Notes: generated by a model from the letters alone, not told the origin. Shown: positions 51,149-63,261, counted from the stretch's first letter. The stretch: 64,000 bases of DNA from Chlorokybus atmophyticus (GCA_009103225.1 RHPI01002048.1:175702-239701); one strand, 5' to 3'. Numbers and translations: made by a program.

Positions 51149-51936
51149 TAGCACTGCTCAGAGATATTTGCCCCAGGCGGACACAACCCCAACCCCCGTC
51201 GTCAACTACAGCGCATGGGACCTTTCTCCCTCGTCAATGCTGCATGATCGCCTCTCGGCAGCCGTCTTTCAGCAAGCATCATGAGTGCGCAAGTGCATGC
51301 TGCTGTGACTCACAGCGCTGTGAGGATGCTGCTGAGCCAAGCCAGCAGCTCTTAGGCCAAGCAGCAATCGGCTCCAACGCTCTTCCCAAAGCCACAACAC
51401 GGCAAACCAACCCCGAATGCTCTTTCCCACAACCCAGGATGATCGGCTCTGGTCTAGTACAGTCTAATGCAGTCTGGTCTGGTACAGTCTAGTCGCCAGG
51501 CCACCGCAACTAGTTCAGTGCTGCAGCCGCAAGGGGGATCTCCTCAGCTGGAGAGGCTGCACTTATGCTTGTCGTCGGCACTGCGCCTCGACCCTATATT
51601 GCGCCCACATACATACAGACGCCTTCCACATTCACCGCCACCTTCATCACCTTCGCCGCCGCCACCGCCGCTTGCCAACAAGCTTTGCTTCATGACTCAC
51701 TGCCACGTGGCACAACGCTAGGCACTTGTAGGGTTAGGGTTGACGTCTCCGGCGTGGGTGGCAATGTCGCTGTCGCTGGCGTGCGTCTAGGACTGAGTGC
51801 ATTCCGTGTTGCCGGTGCACGGCGACGTGCATACGTACATACGAGGGCAGTGACAGCAAGCATGACGGCAAGGAGGAGGAACAGGAGCTAGTTGTGGTTG
51901 TTGGCGGCTTGCTTGGCAGCTGCTCGGGTGTGATAG
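51149..51936. promoter_or_regulatory. Shared intergenic promoter of SLC37 permease and hyccin genes
   Basis: 789 bp between divergent ATGs. It carries a double telomere-like TAGGGTTAGGGTT (51729-51741), a CCG-rich tract (51655-51672) and short repeats built on TACAGTCTA and GTCTGGTCT words (51452-51491). Confidence 0.5.
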
Positions 51937-53873
51937 ATGCCGGCGTCCGCGGCGGCGGCGGCAGCGGTGACCGCGAGTGCGCAGAGCTATGTCGCTGAAG
52001 CCGTCCGAACGCTAGAGGCGGGCCTGCCTTCTGCCTCGCCCGCTTCTGCCAACAACCTGCGGGCCATCCTGTTCGCCCTGCAGGCATGCATGCATGCACA
52101 CTGTCTTCGATCGTCCATTGCGTGAAACAACATTGATACTCAGTACCCCAGCTTTGTCTATGGATTGCAAAAACAAGACAAATGCAATGCAATGCATGGC
52201 TGTGTCGGTTGAACCAAGCGTGTGCAACAACACGCTGTGTCAATACGCATCAATGAGAGCATTGTCACTTGCAGGCAGCTGATCCCGCAGCACTTCTGCA
52301 CGATGAGCGCTTGTTTGAGGCAGTCTGCGTGCAGCTGACGTCCAATGAAGCCGGCAAGGTTTGCCAACTCTAATCACTCACTGATTCATCTTTCACACGT
52401 CCTGTTGGTTACACCACATTCACGTGTCGCACATTAGCTCACAATGCGCTCATGCCAAGCTGCATGTGAGCATCAAGTGGTTCTGCATGCAGGCATTGAT
52501 GCTTCGCATTGGTTGTCGCACTCGCAGACCGACTGCGCATTGTGCGCGTGGTTTTTCAACTGGTACCAGAGCCCGATCCCGGAACTGCGGCAGTATGTTC
52601 TGCAGTTTGCTCCTGTCCTGGGCTGTCAATACCTTGAAAGAACCTCCGATCACCCTGCCGACAGCTTCTCAGGTGGATTACAGACCCAAACAGCTTGCCA
52701 CATCAAGCTCTGACTCGAATGACCTGATATGCACACACACGCATGTACACACCCGTACATAGCTTTGTACAAGTGTGTATAGGTATACTCTGGCCTGCAT
52801 GCGATCTCATTGTTGGTGCTTTAGGCTTTGAGGCTCTTCTGCTGGGAGTGTACGCACAGGAGATGCGGTTGAGAGGCGGACATGCGGTGCGGTATACCAT
52901 CCCATCACTGGCGGTGCCATCGGCGTATCACAGACCCACAGCTGCGCAGTTGGCAGATGGCTCCGCTGGCGCTGAAAGCCTGGTCGTGGAACCGCCGCTG
53001 AAGCCGCTGAAAGGCGTCCGCGCCGGCCAGCGTCCTTTGCTTGTCGCCATAGCCGTCGGACAGTTCATCAGGCTGATAGCGATGATGCCAAAGGCTTCCC
53101 TCGTGCGCTTCTGCACCTGCTGCACAAGGTGCGTATTAAACAATGCTGCACACGCCTGAAAACTTGGTCAGGTGCATGGCACTGAGGTACAGTGCATGAC
53201 GGTACAAGCTTGTTGCTGCCAGTAGAGAGGCACCTATACTCAGCTTGTGTCTTTGCATTGCAGCGGTGCAGGTATGGGCCCCTGTTCTTTGCATGCATGC
53301 CTCACTCGCGTTTATACCAGCGGCTATGCACCGTATTGAGTTTCTGTGCTTTGGTTTGCAGGGTGTCGACTCTAGGCTATACCTGGGCATCTTCCGTCAG
53401 CAAGGAAAATGCTTTTGCCGTCAGCGCCAGCGCTGTCACGCTGCAGATGCAAGATGCAGCAGACCACTCGCAGCCCAGCACAAAATCCCCAACATTGATC
53501 AGCAGCGCTTCGCTTTCCGCCCCGCTCACCCCTCTACCAGAAGCTTCTCAGCACAGAGTGCCTTTGCCCCTGAACCTGCTACAACAGTTCATCATTGGAC
53601 TTGGCTACTGCCTTCACCAACAGGCTGCAGCGGGTATGTTGGTTACAAAGTGTGCGCTGTTCTGGCTGCAATGTGCATATGAGTTACAGTCTCCCACAGG
53701 CAAACATCAACAGCAGTGGTTTTATTGCTTTGTCCGCAGATATTGCTGCTCTTGCACTGCGCGCACTGCACCAACGGGTCACATATGACTTGTTTACGGA
53801 AGGCATTCTTCTCACGAGGAGCCTACTCGCTGCACACGAGGACTTTGTGAGCAGGCAAGCAGCAGGTCAATAG
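51937..53873 (+). CDS. Hyccin (FAM126) family protein
   Basis: Six exons (51937-52083, 52275-52358, 52528-52672, 52825-53128, 53362-53633, 53740-53873) keep frame and give 361 residues. The hyccin domain is seen in order: Ala-rich start with AILFALQAADP, then DERLFEAVCVQLTSNEAG, WFFNWYQSPIPELRQYVLQF, APVLGCQYL, FEALLLGVYAQEMRLRGGHA and VRYTIPSLAVPSAYH. A Ser/Ala-rich region precedes the C-terminal helices (DIAALALRALHQRVTYDLF). Hyccin binds TTC7 and supports the phosphatidylinositol 4-kinase alpha complex at the plasma membrane, supplying PI4P; plants have homologues. Intron 1 starts GCATGC after CAG, so it reads as a GC-AG intron. The last two acceptors were chosen by phase and have close alternatives. 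Confidence 0.87.
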
Positions 53874-54935
53874 TTTTTGTATGGTTCACCCAACAGTGCA
53901 GCACCATGGGTGCCTTTGTTTTGATTGGCATGTGGAAATGACCGCTGCAATGCTACTGCGCGTGCACGCCAACGCACAACCAGTATGCACCTGTAAGCCA
54001 GTACACAACCAGGCAACCACTGCAATGCTTTGTCTTTGGTGTAATATGTTTTCTCAAAGTTGGTCTCAATAGCAAGATGTGTGAATCAGTAAGGATGCAG
54101 ATTGGTTGGGATGCTTGCATCTTACGCGTCAATGTGTAATGCATGCGCCATTGCTGTGACACAACTGTCATCATTTTGTGTTTAGTTTCCTTGCATGTAC
54201 GTTGTGTTTTTGCACATGACTGCATTACAGGCTCAATAGCGTGAGTGGCAGCTTGGGAGGTCGCCCTGTACAACTGGCACGCAACACAATGTTGCTGTTC
54301 GTAAATATAACCAAGCCTTCATGCTTAAGGCACGTTGCTGTTGATGTGTGGTAGCAGTCTTGATGTCACCGTATGACATATTGTGCACGCGCTGCATCTC
54401 ACCATCAAGGCATCAGCGTGGTGTCCCTTCTACGTTGGTGGACTGTCACAATGCGCAAGCATGATAACATCCATCACGCCAAGCTTTACAACCACAATCG
54501 CATTTGCATCTTGTGCAAACCGTGTGTCAGGTAATGTGACCATGCCTGTTGCTTGGGAGCCGTGCATGTTAGCATAAGTGAGATTAGGACCAGACATAGC
54601 CTGCCAGTAACGAAGATAGTGTAGCAGCAAGTGTATGTGCTGATGGCCTGCAAGAGTGCATGCAATTTTTACCATGACGCAACTGAGTGCATATGCAACT
54701 ACCTGTTGACATGTGTAGGTGTGCTACCCAGCACACACCATGGCACTCAGTTATGTTGGCCCTCGCATGCAGCTACAAGTGCTGACCATGACCTCTGCAT
54801 GAACAGTGCCTTGCTGGAACAGAGTGTGCGCGGGGATTTGATGTGTCCATATCTCAACAGCAGCTATGTGATGCGAGTTTTTGCAGGCCGACACTTGCTG
54901 AACACACGTTGGAATACAAGCTAGGTGACGCTTAT
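53874..54935. other. Intergenic region between convergent hyccin and C2HC genes
   Basis: About 1 kb, no supported gene, RNA or long repeat. It should contain the 3' UTRs of both neighbours. Confidence 0.5.
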
Positions 54936-55888
54936 TTATATGCTATTACACCAAAGGGTTGCATGAGCCTCGCGGCGTGCGCTGCTTACAACACCTCCGC
55001 ACCGCTCGCACACGAAGCTGGTGACATCCGCCGCAGCATCGTGCAATATGTTGGTTCTCCCTGTCTCCGCCAAAATGGACCCGGAAGCGTCTATGTCTGG
55101 GGCACTCATTGATGACGTGGATGGCAATTGCTGGTTTGTAGTAAAGTTTGACATCTGGGACGCGGCCAAGGAAAGAGTCTGCTCAAACGCCCGAGTCAAC
55201 TCGTCCACTTCATCCCCACCAGCCTCAAGCTGGTTGGGCGAGGAAGCATAGGGCTGTTGTTGTTGTTGCTGGCCTGCAAGAAACTGCTCCCGTGCGTGCT
55301 GCAGAGTTCTTGACACCAGAGACTCTCCGCCCAGCAACTGCAGCGCTGTGATAAGCTGCAGCATCGACCAACTTCAATGTCAGTCGCGGCCACTGCAGTC
55401 ACTGTCGAACACACACGCGCGCTGTCGCGCACATGCACACGCAAGCAAGTTCAGACCCAACAATTGCACAAATGCACGAGGGACAAACGGTTGTGGGTAC
55501 TCGTACCCACATGCCAAACTGCGATGTACAAAATAAAGGACATGAGAATGCATCGATGCAACGCCATGGCGGCAAGCATACCGGACACACAGACAGTATG
55601 TTTGACTGTGGGTTGTGTCAACAACATCTACAAGGTATCACTTGCAACATATCCTTGTTTTACGCAAGCAAACATTGTTCAACTAGAGAATTGCAAATTT
55701 CGTGCTAGTTAACATCATCAACTAGCTGTGAACAGAACACACAGTCTCACCAGCTCAAAGGACTCCCTGAGGCGCGCCTGCTCCTGCAGCTGCTTCGCTT
55801 GCTGGAGCAACACGGCCACACTGGGTTGCTGAGCAGGCGACAGCAGCCTGTGGATGTCACTTGGCTGCTGCTGCTGCTGTCTCTGCAT
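54936..55888 (-). CDS. Small unknown protein with a C-terminal C2HC zinc-finger-like motif
   Basis: Two exons, 55751-55888 and 54936-55355, keep frame and give 185 residues. The N-terminus is a poly-Gln start followed by amphipathic, Gln/Leu-rich helices (VAVLLQQAKQLQEQARLRES, ITALQLLGGESLVSRTLQHA), probably a coiled coil. A poly-Gln run lies near residue 80 and a Ser/Thr-rich stretch follows. The C-terminus has CERCGGVVSSARREAHATLW then C: Cys-x2-Cys with a later His and Cys, spaced like the single zinc finger of Sgf11-type proteins, though the rest is not like Sgf11. I do not recognise the family. It is divergent from the oxidoreductase gene, the two ATGs being about 445 bp apart. Confidence 0.65.
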
Positions 55889-56333
55889 GCCTAATGTTGA
55901 ACCCCTAACCCAGCACCAGCAGCGCTCAGCTTAGCATGCAGTGCACGAAGCTGCATGAAACACAGTGCCTCAGCTCAGCCTGCAATCGTAAGCTTAAGCT
56001 TAGCGCCGTCGCCGCCTTCTCTCCTTGTAAAGAGCGTCCGTCAGGCCGAGAGAGCTGCAAAGCACCACACGACGGCACGCACACCGTCAATGCCACCGCC
56101 ACCGCCGCCGTCGTCAGCTCAGACGACAGTGCTTCAACGCAGCAGAGGCTGAATCTGGTGCGTCGTTGGCCTGGTTGTCATGTAGGCGGTTGGTGGCGGC
56201 AAGCAGGTGTGGCTGCTTGCTTGCTTGCTTGGTGACTGAGCGCTTTGTGTGGTATGTTGACTGAAGCACGGTGTGTTCGTGCATTTCGCAGCTTCCTGCA
56301 TTGTTATTCCTGCATGCGTTACTTGCCTGTGCA
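55889..56333. promoter_or_regulatory. Shared intergenic promoter of the C2HC and oxidoreductase genes
   Basis: Between divergent ATGs. It holds a telomere-like CCCTAACCC (55902-55911) next to the C2HC start and CCACCGCCACCGCCGCCG (about 56091-56110) on the oxidoreductase side. A run of CTTGC words occurs near 56212-56232. Confidence 0.5.
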
Positions 56334-58754
56334 ATGGATGTCTCCAAAGCCAGATGGGGCGTGCTGGGAACAGCTGAGATTGCCAAGAAGGTGATTGTGT
56401 TGGTGTGCACCAGCTGTCACCATGCAATGCATGCTGACGATCAATGATTCTCTCTATGCTCAGCTTGTCTTTGATGACCAAATAGGTCATACCTGCCATC
56501 CAGCGGGCTCACAATGCTGCAGTCGTAGCCATTGCAAGCCGAACACTCGCGAAGGTTGGTCTCAATGGTTGATCACTGTGTCCAAACTAACTACTCTATT
56601 CAACCCTGCTCATGCCTACAACTGACAATGCTTTATACATTTTGAAAACGAGGATGCTTATGCGTACGCGTATGTGTATGTGTATGTGATTGCTTGCCCT
56701 TTCACGCTTGGTTGTTGTTGCACACCCAATCAACGAGTGTGTGCAGGCAGAAGCGTGGAGCAAAGAGCATGGCATTGACAAAGCGCACGGCAGCTACGAC
56801 GCGCTGCTTGCGGATCCCAAAGTCGACGCTGTGTACATTCCGCTGCCGAGCGCTCTCAAGTGCGAATGGGCGGTCAAGGTAGTGTTTGTAAGTCGTTGTT
56901 GTTGTTGTTGTGGTGGTGGTGGTGGTAATGTGTTGGTTGTGATCAGGCTGCTCGTGCGGGGAAGCACGTGCTGGTGGAGAAGCCGTACGCTTCGGTCAAT
57001 GATGTGCAGGTGTGAAGAGTGAGCTGTTACATGCATGTGCACACAGCTGAGCCGCATGCATGCACTGTGCAGTCCTGCCTGCTTGTGTTTGCGTTGAAGC
57101 CAAATCTGGGTAGTTGTTGATCATGTGTATTGGTTCCCGAGGGCTGGTAGCACGCAACTTGTGCAGACCGCAACATGTGCATTTTGTCATTACCAGGATG
57201 TAGACTGCGCACATTTCCACATCTGGTATAGAAGTGCGCGTATATACTTTACCTACAAAACATCGGCGATTGCATAGTCCTGTACACGTGTGGTGGTGAC
57301 TACGTTTCTGTGGGTCCATGCATGCATGTGTGTGCGTGCACTCTCAGGCTATTGTCACCGCTTGCGAGCAAAGCCAAGTGCAGTTCATGGATGGCACCAT
57401 GTTTGTTCACCATGTCCGCACCCGCACCATCCTCCAGGTAAGGTAGCTGCTACGTCAAGACACAGGCAACTCCTTGTCACACCATTACATATACTTTCTT
57501 CCCTTTGCAGTCAGTGAATGAGATTGGTGGCGCCAGACGCGTGATCTCTTCATTCACCTTCCCCCTTTCCGCTTACGAGGGCTACGAAGGAAACGTGCGC
57601 TTGAACGCGCAGCTCGAACCCCTCGGTTGCTTGGGTGGGTGAGACATCATGCTACCCATACAGCTCCGGCATGCACACTCATGCCACACCCCTCATGTAT
57701 ACGCATCTGCACGTGTGCATGCGATGTGGTGTTCGCGCATGCACACACATATACTCACTTGCAGGTGATGTGGGTTGGTATTGCGTCAAGCTTGCGCTGC
57801 TGGCGTTCAGTTGGGAACTGCCGACGACCGTATATGCAACAGGCCTGTGGTCGGATGGAAGCGCATCATTCAACGGCTCTAATGTGCCGTTCTCGGCCTC
57901 CGTAGTCCTTCGCTGGGCCGACGGACGCACGTCAATCTTTGACTGCGGGTTCGACAGCTGTTGGCGAGGCTCAGCTGAGGTATGTGTACTTGTCACAATT
58001 CAGCATCATTACAGGTTTGAAGCAAGCGATTGTTGTTGATGGTACCCCTGTCTTCGCCTCCATCCGTGTGCGACTGCGTGTGCGCATGTGTGCGTGTGAA
58101 CATAGGTATGTGTGAGCATTACATACAACGGATGCCCTATGCATGTCTCTCTCAACCCTTGTTCTGCAACAGATTGTGGGTCCAAAAGGCTCTCTGAGTG
58201 CACACGACATGTTTCTCCCATTCGAGGGCAGCCCTGCCAACTTCCCTAACAACCCCGTAAACTACAAAGCCAAGCATCGACTCCAGACCGGTGATGGCGT
58301 AACCTTGGAGTACACGTCACCCGAGTGCATACAAGAGGTAGGTCATGGTCTTGTTGCATGAGCAACTACAGTGGCATCAATCAGACACACAACAACATGC
58401 CCACGCAAGCAACGTAGTAACACATCTCAGAATCACAAGCGTACTCAGCAGTTGTGTAAGGTAGAGCAAGGGTTGATTGGTGCGTATATTTAAAACACTG
58501 TAACCCCCTGTTGCACAGGTTGCAATGATCGAGCGATTGTCGGCGATTGCTGCGAGCAAACAGTTGGAACCTGAGTGGCCACGTCAAGCGCTTCTCACAC
58601 AGGTTGGATGTGTGTGGCCCTATGTTGCATGTGTATTGCATATGGTTGTGTGCTTGCAAAAACAGGTGTTTCTGCTTTGCAGATTGCACTGGCTGCTGTG
58701 GCGGACGCCTTGAAGCAAGGGCACATCATTGATGTCCCGCAGTTGTCAGCGTAG
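56334..58754 (+). CDS. GFO/IDH/MocA family NAD(P)-dependent oxidoreductase
   Basis: Ten exons (56334-56390, 56486-56554, 56747-56878, 56947-57009, 57348-57437, 57511-57634, 57765-57979, 58173-58337, 58519-58602, 58683-58754) keep frame and give 356 residues, the usual family length. The N-terminal Rossmann fold reads ARWGVLGTAEIAKKVIPAIQ (GxxGxA-type), AVVAIASRTL, DPKVDAVYIPLPSALKCEWA and AGKHVLVEKPYA, where EKP is the family's substrate-site Lys motif. The C-terminal sheet domain includes VQFMDGTMFVHHVRT, GDVGWYCVKLALLAF and FDCGFDSCWRG. Relatives oxidise sugars, inositols or dihydrodiols; the substrate is not predictable. No targeting signal is obvious, so a cytosolic enzyme is likely. A telo-box-like motif and CCG tract lie upstream. 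Confidence 0.92.
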
Positions 58755-59608
58755 ATATAATTCTACATTATGTTAGTAATGTCTTTGTTTGCTCGCTTGT
58801 GCAGTGCTGTCAACTCTCAGGGCCCAACCGATGATTGGCAACAAACATTCGCGCAAAACTTTGTCCTATGCATCGCAAATTGTGTGCATGAGACGCACAC
58901 CCTCGCATGCGGCGTACAGTGCACAACCAATGGACTACAGAGTGCTGTCATTTATTCATATACATGTGTGATAACGGAGCAGTACACATGCCATCGCGCC
59001 GGTGCACACAGCGCATATTACCAGATACCGCTTGCTTTACACTGCTGCGCACGAGACATGGACCATTGCACCGCAACATATCACACAGGATATGTTGAAC
59101 ATAGGGGTAGAACATAGGGGCCAATAGAGCAACTAGGCAAGGCACAGCACAGAACACAGACCAGCAGCCAACATGTGACCTAAACTCGCATCCTGTACTA
59201 AGCGACAATAGCGATGACTTATTAGCCACAACTGCCATGCTCTATGACTCGCCGCGATTGCGTGGAGTTAACCCTGCATCCTGCCTATCAGTTCACTGTC
59301 TAATAACGGCACTTTCAAGAATACAGTGTATTGACAAGTGGACGCAAAACATGCATAAGTCATGCGGCAGGCCATCACATTTATGGTAGTCCGTTTTGGA
59401 CAAGAGTCCCCGAACCAGGGACAGACTCCAATCGCGTGCTTCCTTCCACACCAACTTGCAAATTCGTGTTTGTTGTCAGCGCAAGTTGAAATGCCAAAAG
59501 AAACGGGTGTCAACAACCGAAGTATGGTTCACAACGTTGTGCGCATAGCAGTGGGCGGACATGACAGTCGCATGGACAGCCTCAGTGCATGTCCAACAAC
59601 CGTGCGCG
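58755..59608. other. Intergenic region
   Basis: About 850 bp between the convergent oxidoreductase and Q/P/T-repeat genes. No gene, RNA or strong repeat is supported. Confidence 0.5.
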
Positions 59609-60530
59609 CTATGTTGAGTGAGCATGAGCAACATGATTAGTGCACACCTTGCCATGGCACCTAAGGCAAGAGCAAATTCTTTGGGAGACTTCTTGCTGCT
59701 CGGGTTCTTCAACAGCCTCTTCGTCACTTGTCAGCGCATGCAAGTCATTAGTTGGCATGTCAATAGTCTCTCGCAAGTCTGATTGTTGCCATGGTTGCTG
59801 AGAGGGGGCAGCACTGCCGGTGCCAGCCATGTTGACAGTCAGCTGTAGATCATACTGAAGTTGAAGTGGAGTTGTCGCTGCACTGCCGGTGCCAGCCATG
59901 TTGACAGTCGGCTGTCCATGGAATTGCAGTGGAGCTGCTGCGGCACTGCTGGTGCTGGCAACATCGACAGTTGGCTGTTCACCTGACTGTTGCTTTGGGC
60001 GAAGTGTGGCTGCCACTCCACTGGTAGTGATGCCGGCCACATGGACAGTCGGCTGTTGATTTGCGGGAGGCCTACAAAAATCCTGCAGTTATACCATATG
60101 CACTGGCACCATCAACTGACAGCAATACACAGCAAGGCAGCTAGTGCACGTGCAGTTTGTTGACAGTCTCCTAGCATGTGAAGGACATATTACTGGTGAA
60201 GGCTGTCACAGCAACGATAGCAGCTGGCATGCACAGAAGACCGCGTGACCATTGCAGAGAAGCAAGTAAGGTCAGCAAGTTAACTTACTGCTCATGCTGC
60301 TGGCTAATCTCGCCTTCCAGCTGGTCGTGCGTGGCCTCAACTTCATGGGCAGGCTGTGGGTTGTCAACATCGTGCTGCACATCAGCCGCCTGCTCCGGCA
60401 AGGGTAGGGAACTCTGTTGGCTGCGACGGCGGTGGCTACGACTGATGTTCCTCTTATCGGCTGGTGGCAAGTTGATTTCTAGCTTGGTAGTAATGTCCCT
60501 GACAAACTGGACAGCTTTTTTGCTTGCCAT
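59609..60530 (-). CDS. Unknown acidic repeat protein with a C-terminal Cys cluster
   Basis: Two exons, 60289-60530 and 59609-60071, keep frame and give 234 residues. The N-terminus (ASKKAVQFVRDITTKLEINL) is followed by a basic KRNISRSHRRRSQ patch that could be a nuclear signal, then an acidic Gln/His-rich stretch. Exon 2 encodes about four degenerate copies of an 18-26-residue unit of the form QPTVxxAGTGSAAxxPLQ, then an acidic segment (TSDEEAVEEPEQQE) and a Cys-rich end, ICSCLRCHGKVC. I do not recognise it. The repeat and the Cys cluster are the only landmarks. A telo-box AAACCCTA (60645-60652) and CCGCCGCCGCC (60573-60588) lie just upstream, as at other genes here, which supports a real start near 60530. 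Confidence 0.55.
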
Positions 60531-60839
60531 TGATATTGCGCCAGCATTCCGCCACAAAGTACACCGCCAAGAGGCCGCCGCCGCCGCCACCAGCAACAAG
60601 AGCGCCGCCTGCTCCCTCCTCCGGCGCCACCTCACTGAGCGGTAAAACCCTACTGCACATACCACAGTACTCTGAACCCATGCACGTGAGATGACAGTCG
60701 CACCATGCAAGGTGCTTGACTCTATGGAGTAACTGCACACCGTTTGATATGTCTGGATCGACGGTTACATGAGGCTGCCATGAAGACTTACCCTTGACAG
60801 TTGCATCATGCATGGTGCGACTATCAAAAAGCTAAGCGT

Positions 60840-61620
60840 GCATCAGCGATGGTCCCAATCACTATTCTGCGGACCAACCTAGAACCGTACATGGTCCGTA
60901 TTCTCCCAGACCTTCGGACCAGAAAGAGCTTGGTTAAGTCAAGGACCATGTAGGGTCCGCAATCATATGATACAATGTGGACCAATAGCTACTTGCTTAG
61001 ATTAAGGACCATGAATCGTCCGTACACTCCCAGACCTTCGGACTAAAAAGAGCTTGGTTAAGTCAACGACTATATAGGGTCCGCAATTATACGACAATGT
61101 GGACCAATAGCTGCTTGGTTGGATTAAGGACCATGAATGGTCCGCAATTTGTTAGCATTTGGACCAGTAAGAGCTTGTTAAGGCGGCAAACCATATATGG
61201 TGCGTGCTGCTCGTCAAAAATGACCGATAAGCTGAGCGTGCACCAGCAACCGTCCGCCCAATTAGTGTGGTTCGGATCAGTCCCATCGATTGCATTCACC
61301 GCAACACATATGGTCCGGCATTGTTGTGGTCCAGAACACGCATGGTCCATATACATATTGACAGTTGGACCGGTAATATGCCTGGTCCGGCTGCAGACCG
61401 TATATGGTCCAGTCTTTCGCGGCCAGTAGCACCGGTAATATGTCTGGTCCAGCCACGCACCACATCTGGTGCGTGACTGCGCACCAGGATTTGAGACCCC
61501 GAACAGACCATGCACGGTCCGTCCCCTGCGGACCAGGCAGTCCTGGCCCACGGGATACGGACCATGCATGCTCCTCGGGGTCCGTGAAGGGACCATACCT
61601 AGTCCTTGAACGTCAATCGG
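60840..61620. repeat. Field of diverged GGTCC/GGACC palindromic repeats, partly tandem with a ~130-bp unit
   Basis: Two adjacent copies of a roughly 130-bp unit (about 60888-61018 and 61019-61145) share the words CCCAGACCTTCGGAC, AGAGCTTGGTTAAGTCAA, AGGGTCCGCAAT, ATGTGGACCAATAGCT and GGACCATGAAT. From there to 61610 the same short inverted words (ATGGTCC and GGACCAT) continue in looser spacing. Most words are reverse complements of one another, so the region can fold back on itself. Confidence 0.8.
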
Positions 61621-61975
61621 TGTGAACAAGCTCGGCTTGTTGGCAAACATGGTCATCTGCAGGTGCTCCACGTACACATCTTTTCTCCGCACGATCTGTC
61701 GCACCTTGGCCATGGCTATGTCAATGTTGCAATTGACATCAGCCAATATGGTCGTAGGCAGTTTGTCGTAATACTGCGCCATCTCTCGCGCGGCACCAGT
61801 GGCTCTGCAGAAGTCTAGGTTTTTGCTCGCCACGCCTGCATCGATAACCTGGGCGGTGATGCTGCGGAGAGTGTCCCCCCTGCCGTCGTCGTCCATGGTG
61901 TCCAGCATGGCCCAAAACCTGCTCGAGCTGGGGCGCTTGTGATCATCCAGCACACTTTGCGCTATGGATGGCCTG
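61621..61975 (-). CDS. Possible exon of an unknown gene
   Basis: A minus-strand frame without an ATG at its upstream end reads DDHKRPSSSRFWAMLDTMDD, then RSITAQVIDAGVASKNLDF and IDIAMAKVRQIVRRKDVYVE, which looks like real coding sequence. Below about 61620 the frame enters the GGTCC repeat field and is probably not coding. An acceptor-like GTCAG stands just above 61975. No family was recognised, and its link to neighbouring frames is not established. Confidence 0.35.
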
Positions 61976-62034
61976 ACGCGAAACACACAATGGTAGAAGC
62001 AATTACCATCCGTAAACGAAGTGAAGTGGTCTCA

Positions 62035-62330
62035 TGAGGCGAGCTGACCACCTAGTACAACCGATGGTTGTACGCGAGTTGCGACTAGCTCCTCTAATGT
62101 TTCGCTGGCAGGTGGTGACCCCTGCTGCATGCGCATACAGCACTCAAATAATGTGTCCAATTGTCGATGGCAAGAGCCACAGTGATTGATAAAGTACCTA
62201 AGCTTGGGCAGACTGCCGGCTTCAACTCGTAGCGGGTGGGTGCAGAAGCCACATCGGATGTTGCATTGTGCTGTGGTCTCCGGTTGTGGCAAGAAGGATT
62301 GTTGCACCGCAATCACCGGTGCTGCTCGTG
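62035..62330 (-). CDS. Possible C-terminal exon with zinc-ribbon-like Cys pairs
   Basis: The minus-strand frame ending at a stop near 62035 reads CNIRCGFCTHPLRV, then RYFINHCGSCHRQLDTLFEC: two Cys-x2-Cys pairs about 25 residues apart with a neighbouring His, followed by a helix. It resembles a small zinc-binding module of unknown family. The upstream end is not fixed. Confidence 0.3.
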
Positions 62331-62410
62331 GACGAGACGGCAGTACATGAAGGACTGGTGCCGCAGAAGGTGGATGCGCTCTGGCTGCGAGGGGAGCAGG
62401 TGCGGAAGGT
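62268..62410 (+). CDS. Possible coding exon on the plus strand ending at a GT donor
   Basis: A plus-strand frame reads SPVLLVDETAVHEGLVPQKV then DALWLRGEQVRK, followed by AAG/GTGAGA, a good donor. It overlaps the opposite-strand zinc-ribbon-like frame, so at most one of the two is likely real. No family recognised. Confidence 0.2.
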
Positions 62411-63261
62411 GAGACCCATGATAAGATGGCTCACAATGTTGCAAAGGACGACCATAAGCTTATGCATGTGCCTGACGCATTGTTACTAAGGCACAATCAT
62501 AAAAGACAGCGTCTTACCTCAATGGCCCGTGGGCTGCATAGAGCAGGGGAAGCCATGGGGGCTGACAAGATGGTATTGGGTGCACTCCCCGCCACCCTCA
62601 ATTGCAGACTCGTCACGGAGCTCGAGCCATGGGCACAGGATGCGCCACTGCCCCAATGGACATGTCGGGATTCAACAGGCCAACATGCATGTCAAACTAA
62701 TGCCGCATTCCGCCGCGCCCATCAGCAAGTTGGATTGAAGGACTAGGTGATGGGATTGAATCCAGGCTTGCATAGGAGCTCCAACAAGACCTGGTGCATT
62801 GTGGTGCTGTCAACCAATCACATATGGGTTAGCTGCATACTTGCGACAATGCAAATGCAATAGTTAACTGCGTCACACCGTCATCAGTTCGTTGCTTCGA
62901 ACAGTCACCTGCGGCATTGCTGGTTGATGCACGAATGATTGCATGAACTGCGTTATTGCTGGTTGTTGTTCTACTGATTAACATGCCAGATGAATGGCCA
63001 CGCGCCCCTGTGCTCAAACCCAGCCTACTTCGTTCGGCACGCGCGCGCGACTTCGCACGCTCACGCACATTTTTGCATGCAAAGATAGGCATGCATTGGT
63101 GGTGCATGCAGTCGACATGCACAGCGAGGTTCGCAATAACATACCACCGCCCAGCTCTGTCTATCTGCTCTGGCTTCCGCAATATCGGCTTGACTGTGGC
63201 GTAGGTATGGGTGAATAGTGGCGGCCTGCAGCCACGCTACATGTATCGCATGGACTGCGTC

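Noticed and set aside
61087-61620. C-terminal half of a 299-residue minus-strand frame
   Set aside because: This part reads through the GGTCC repeat field and is built of repeat-derived residues, so only the upstream part was kept as a possible exon.
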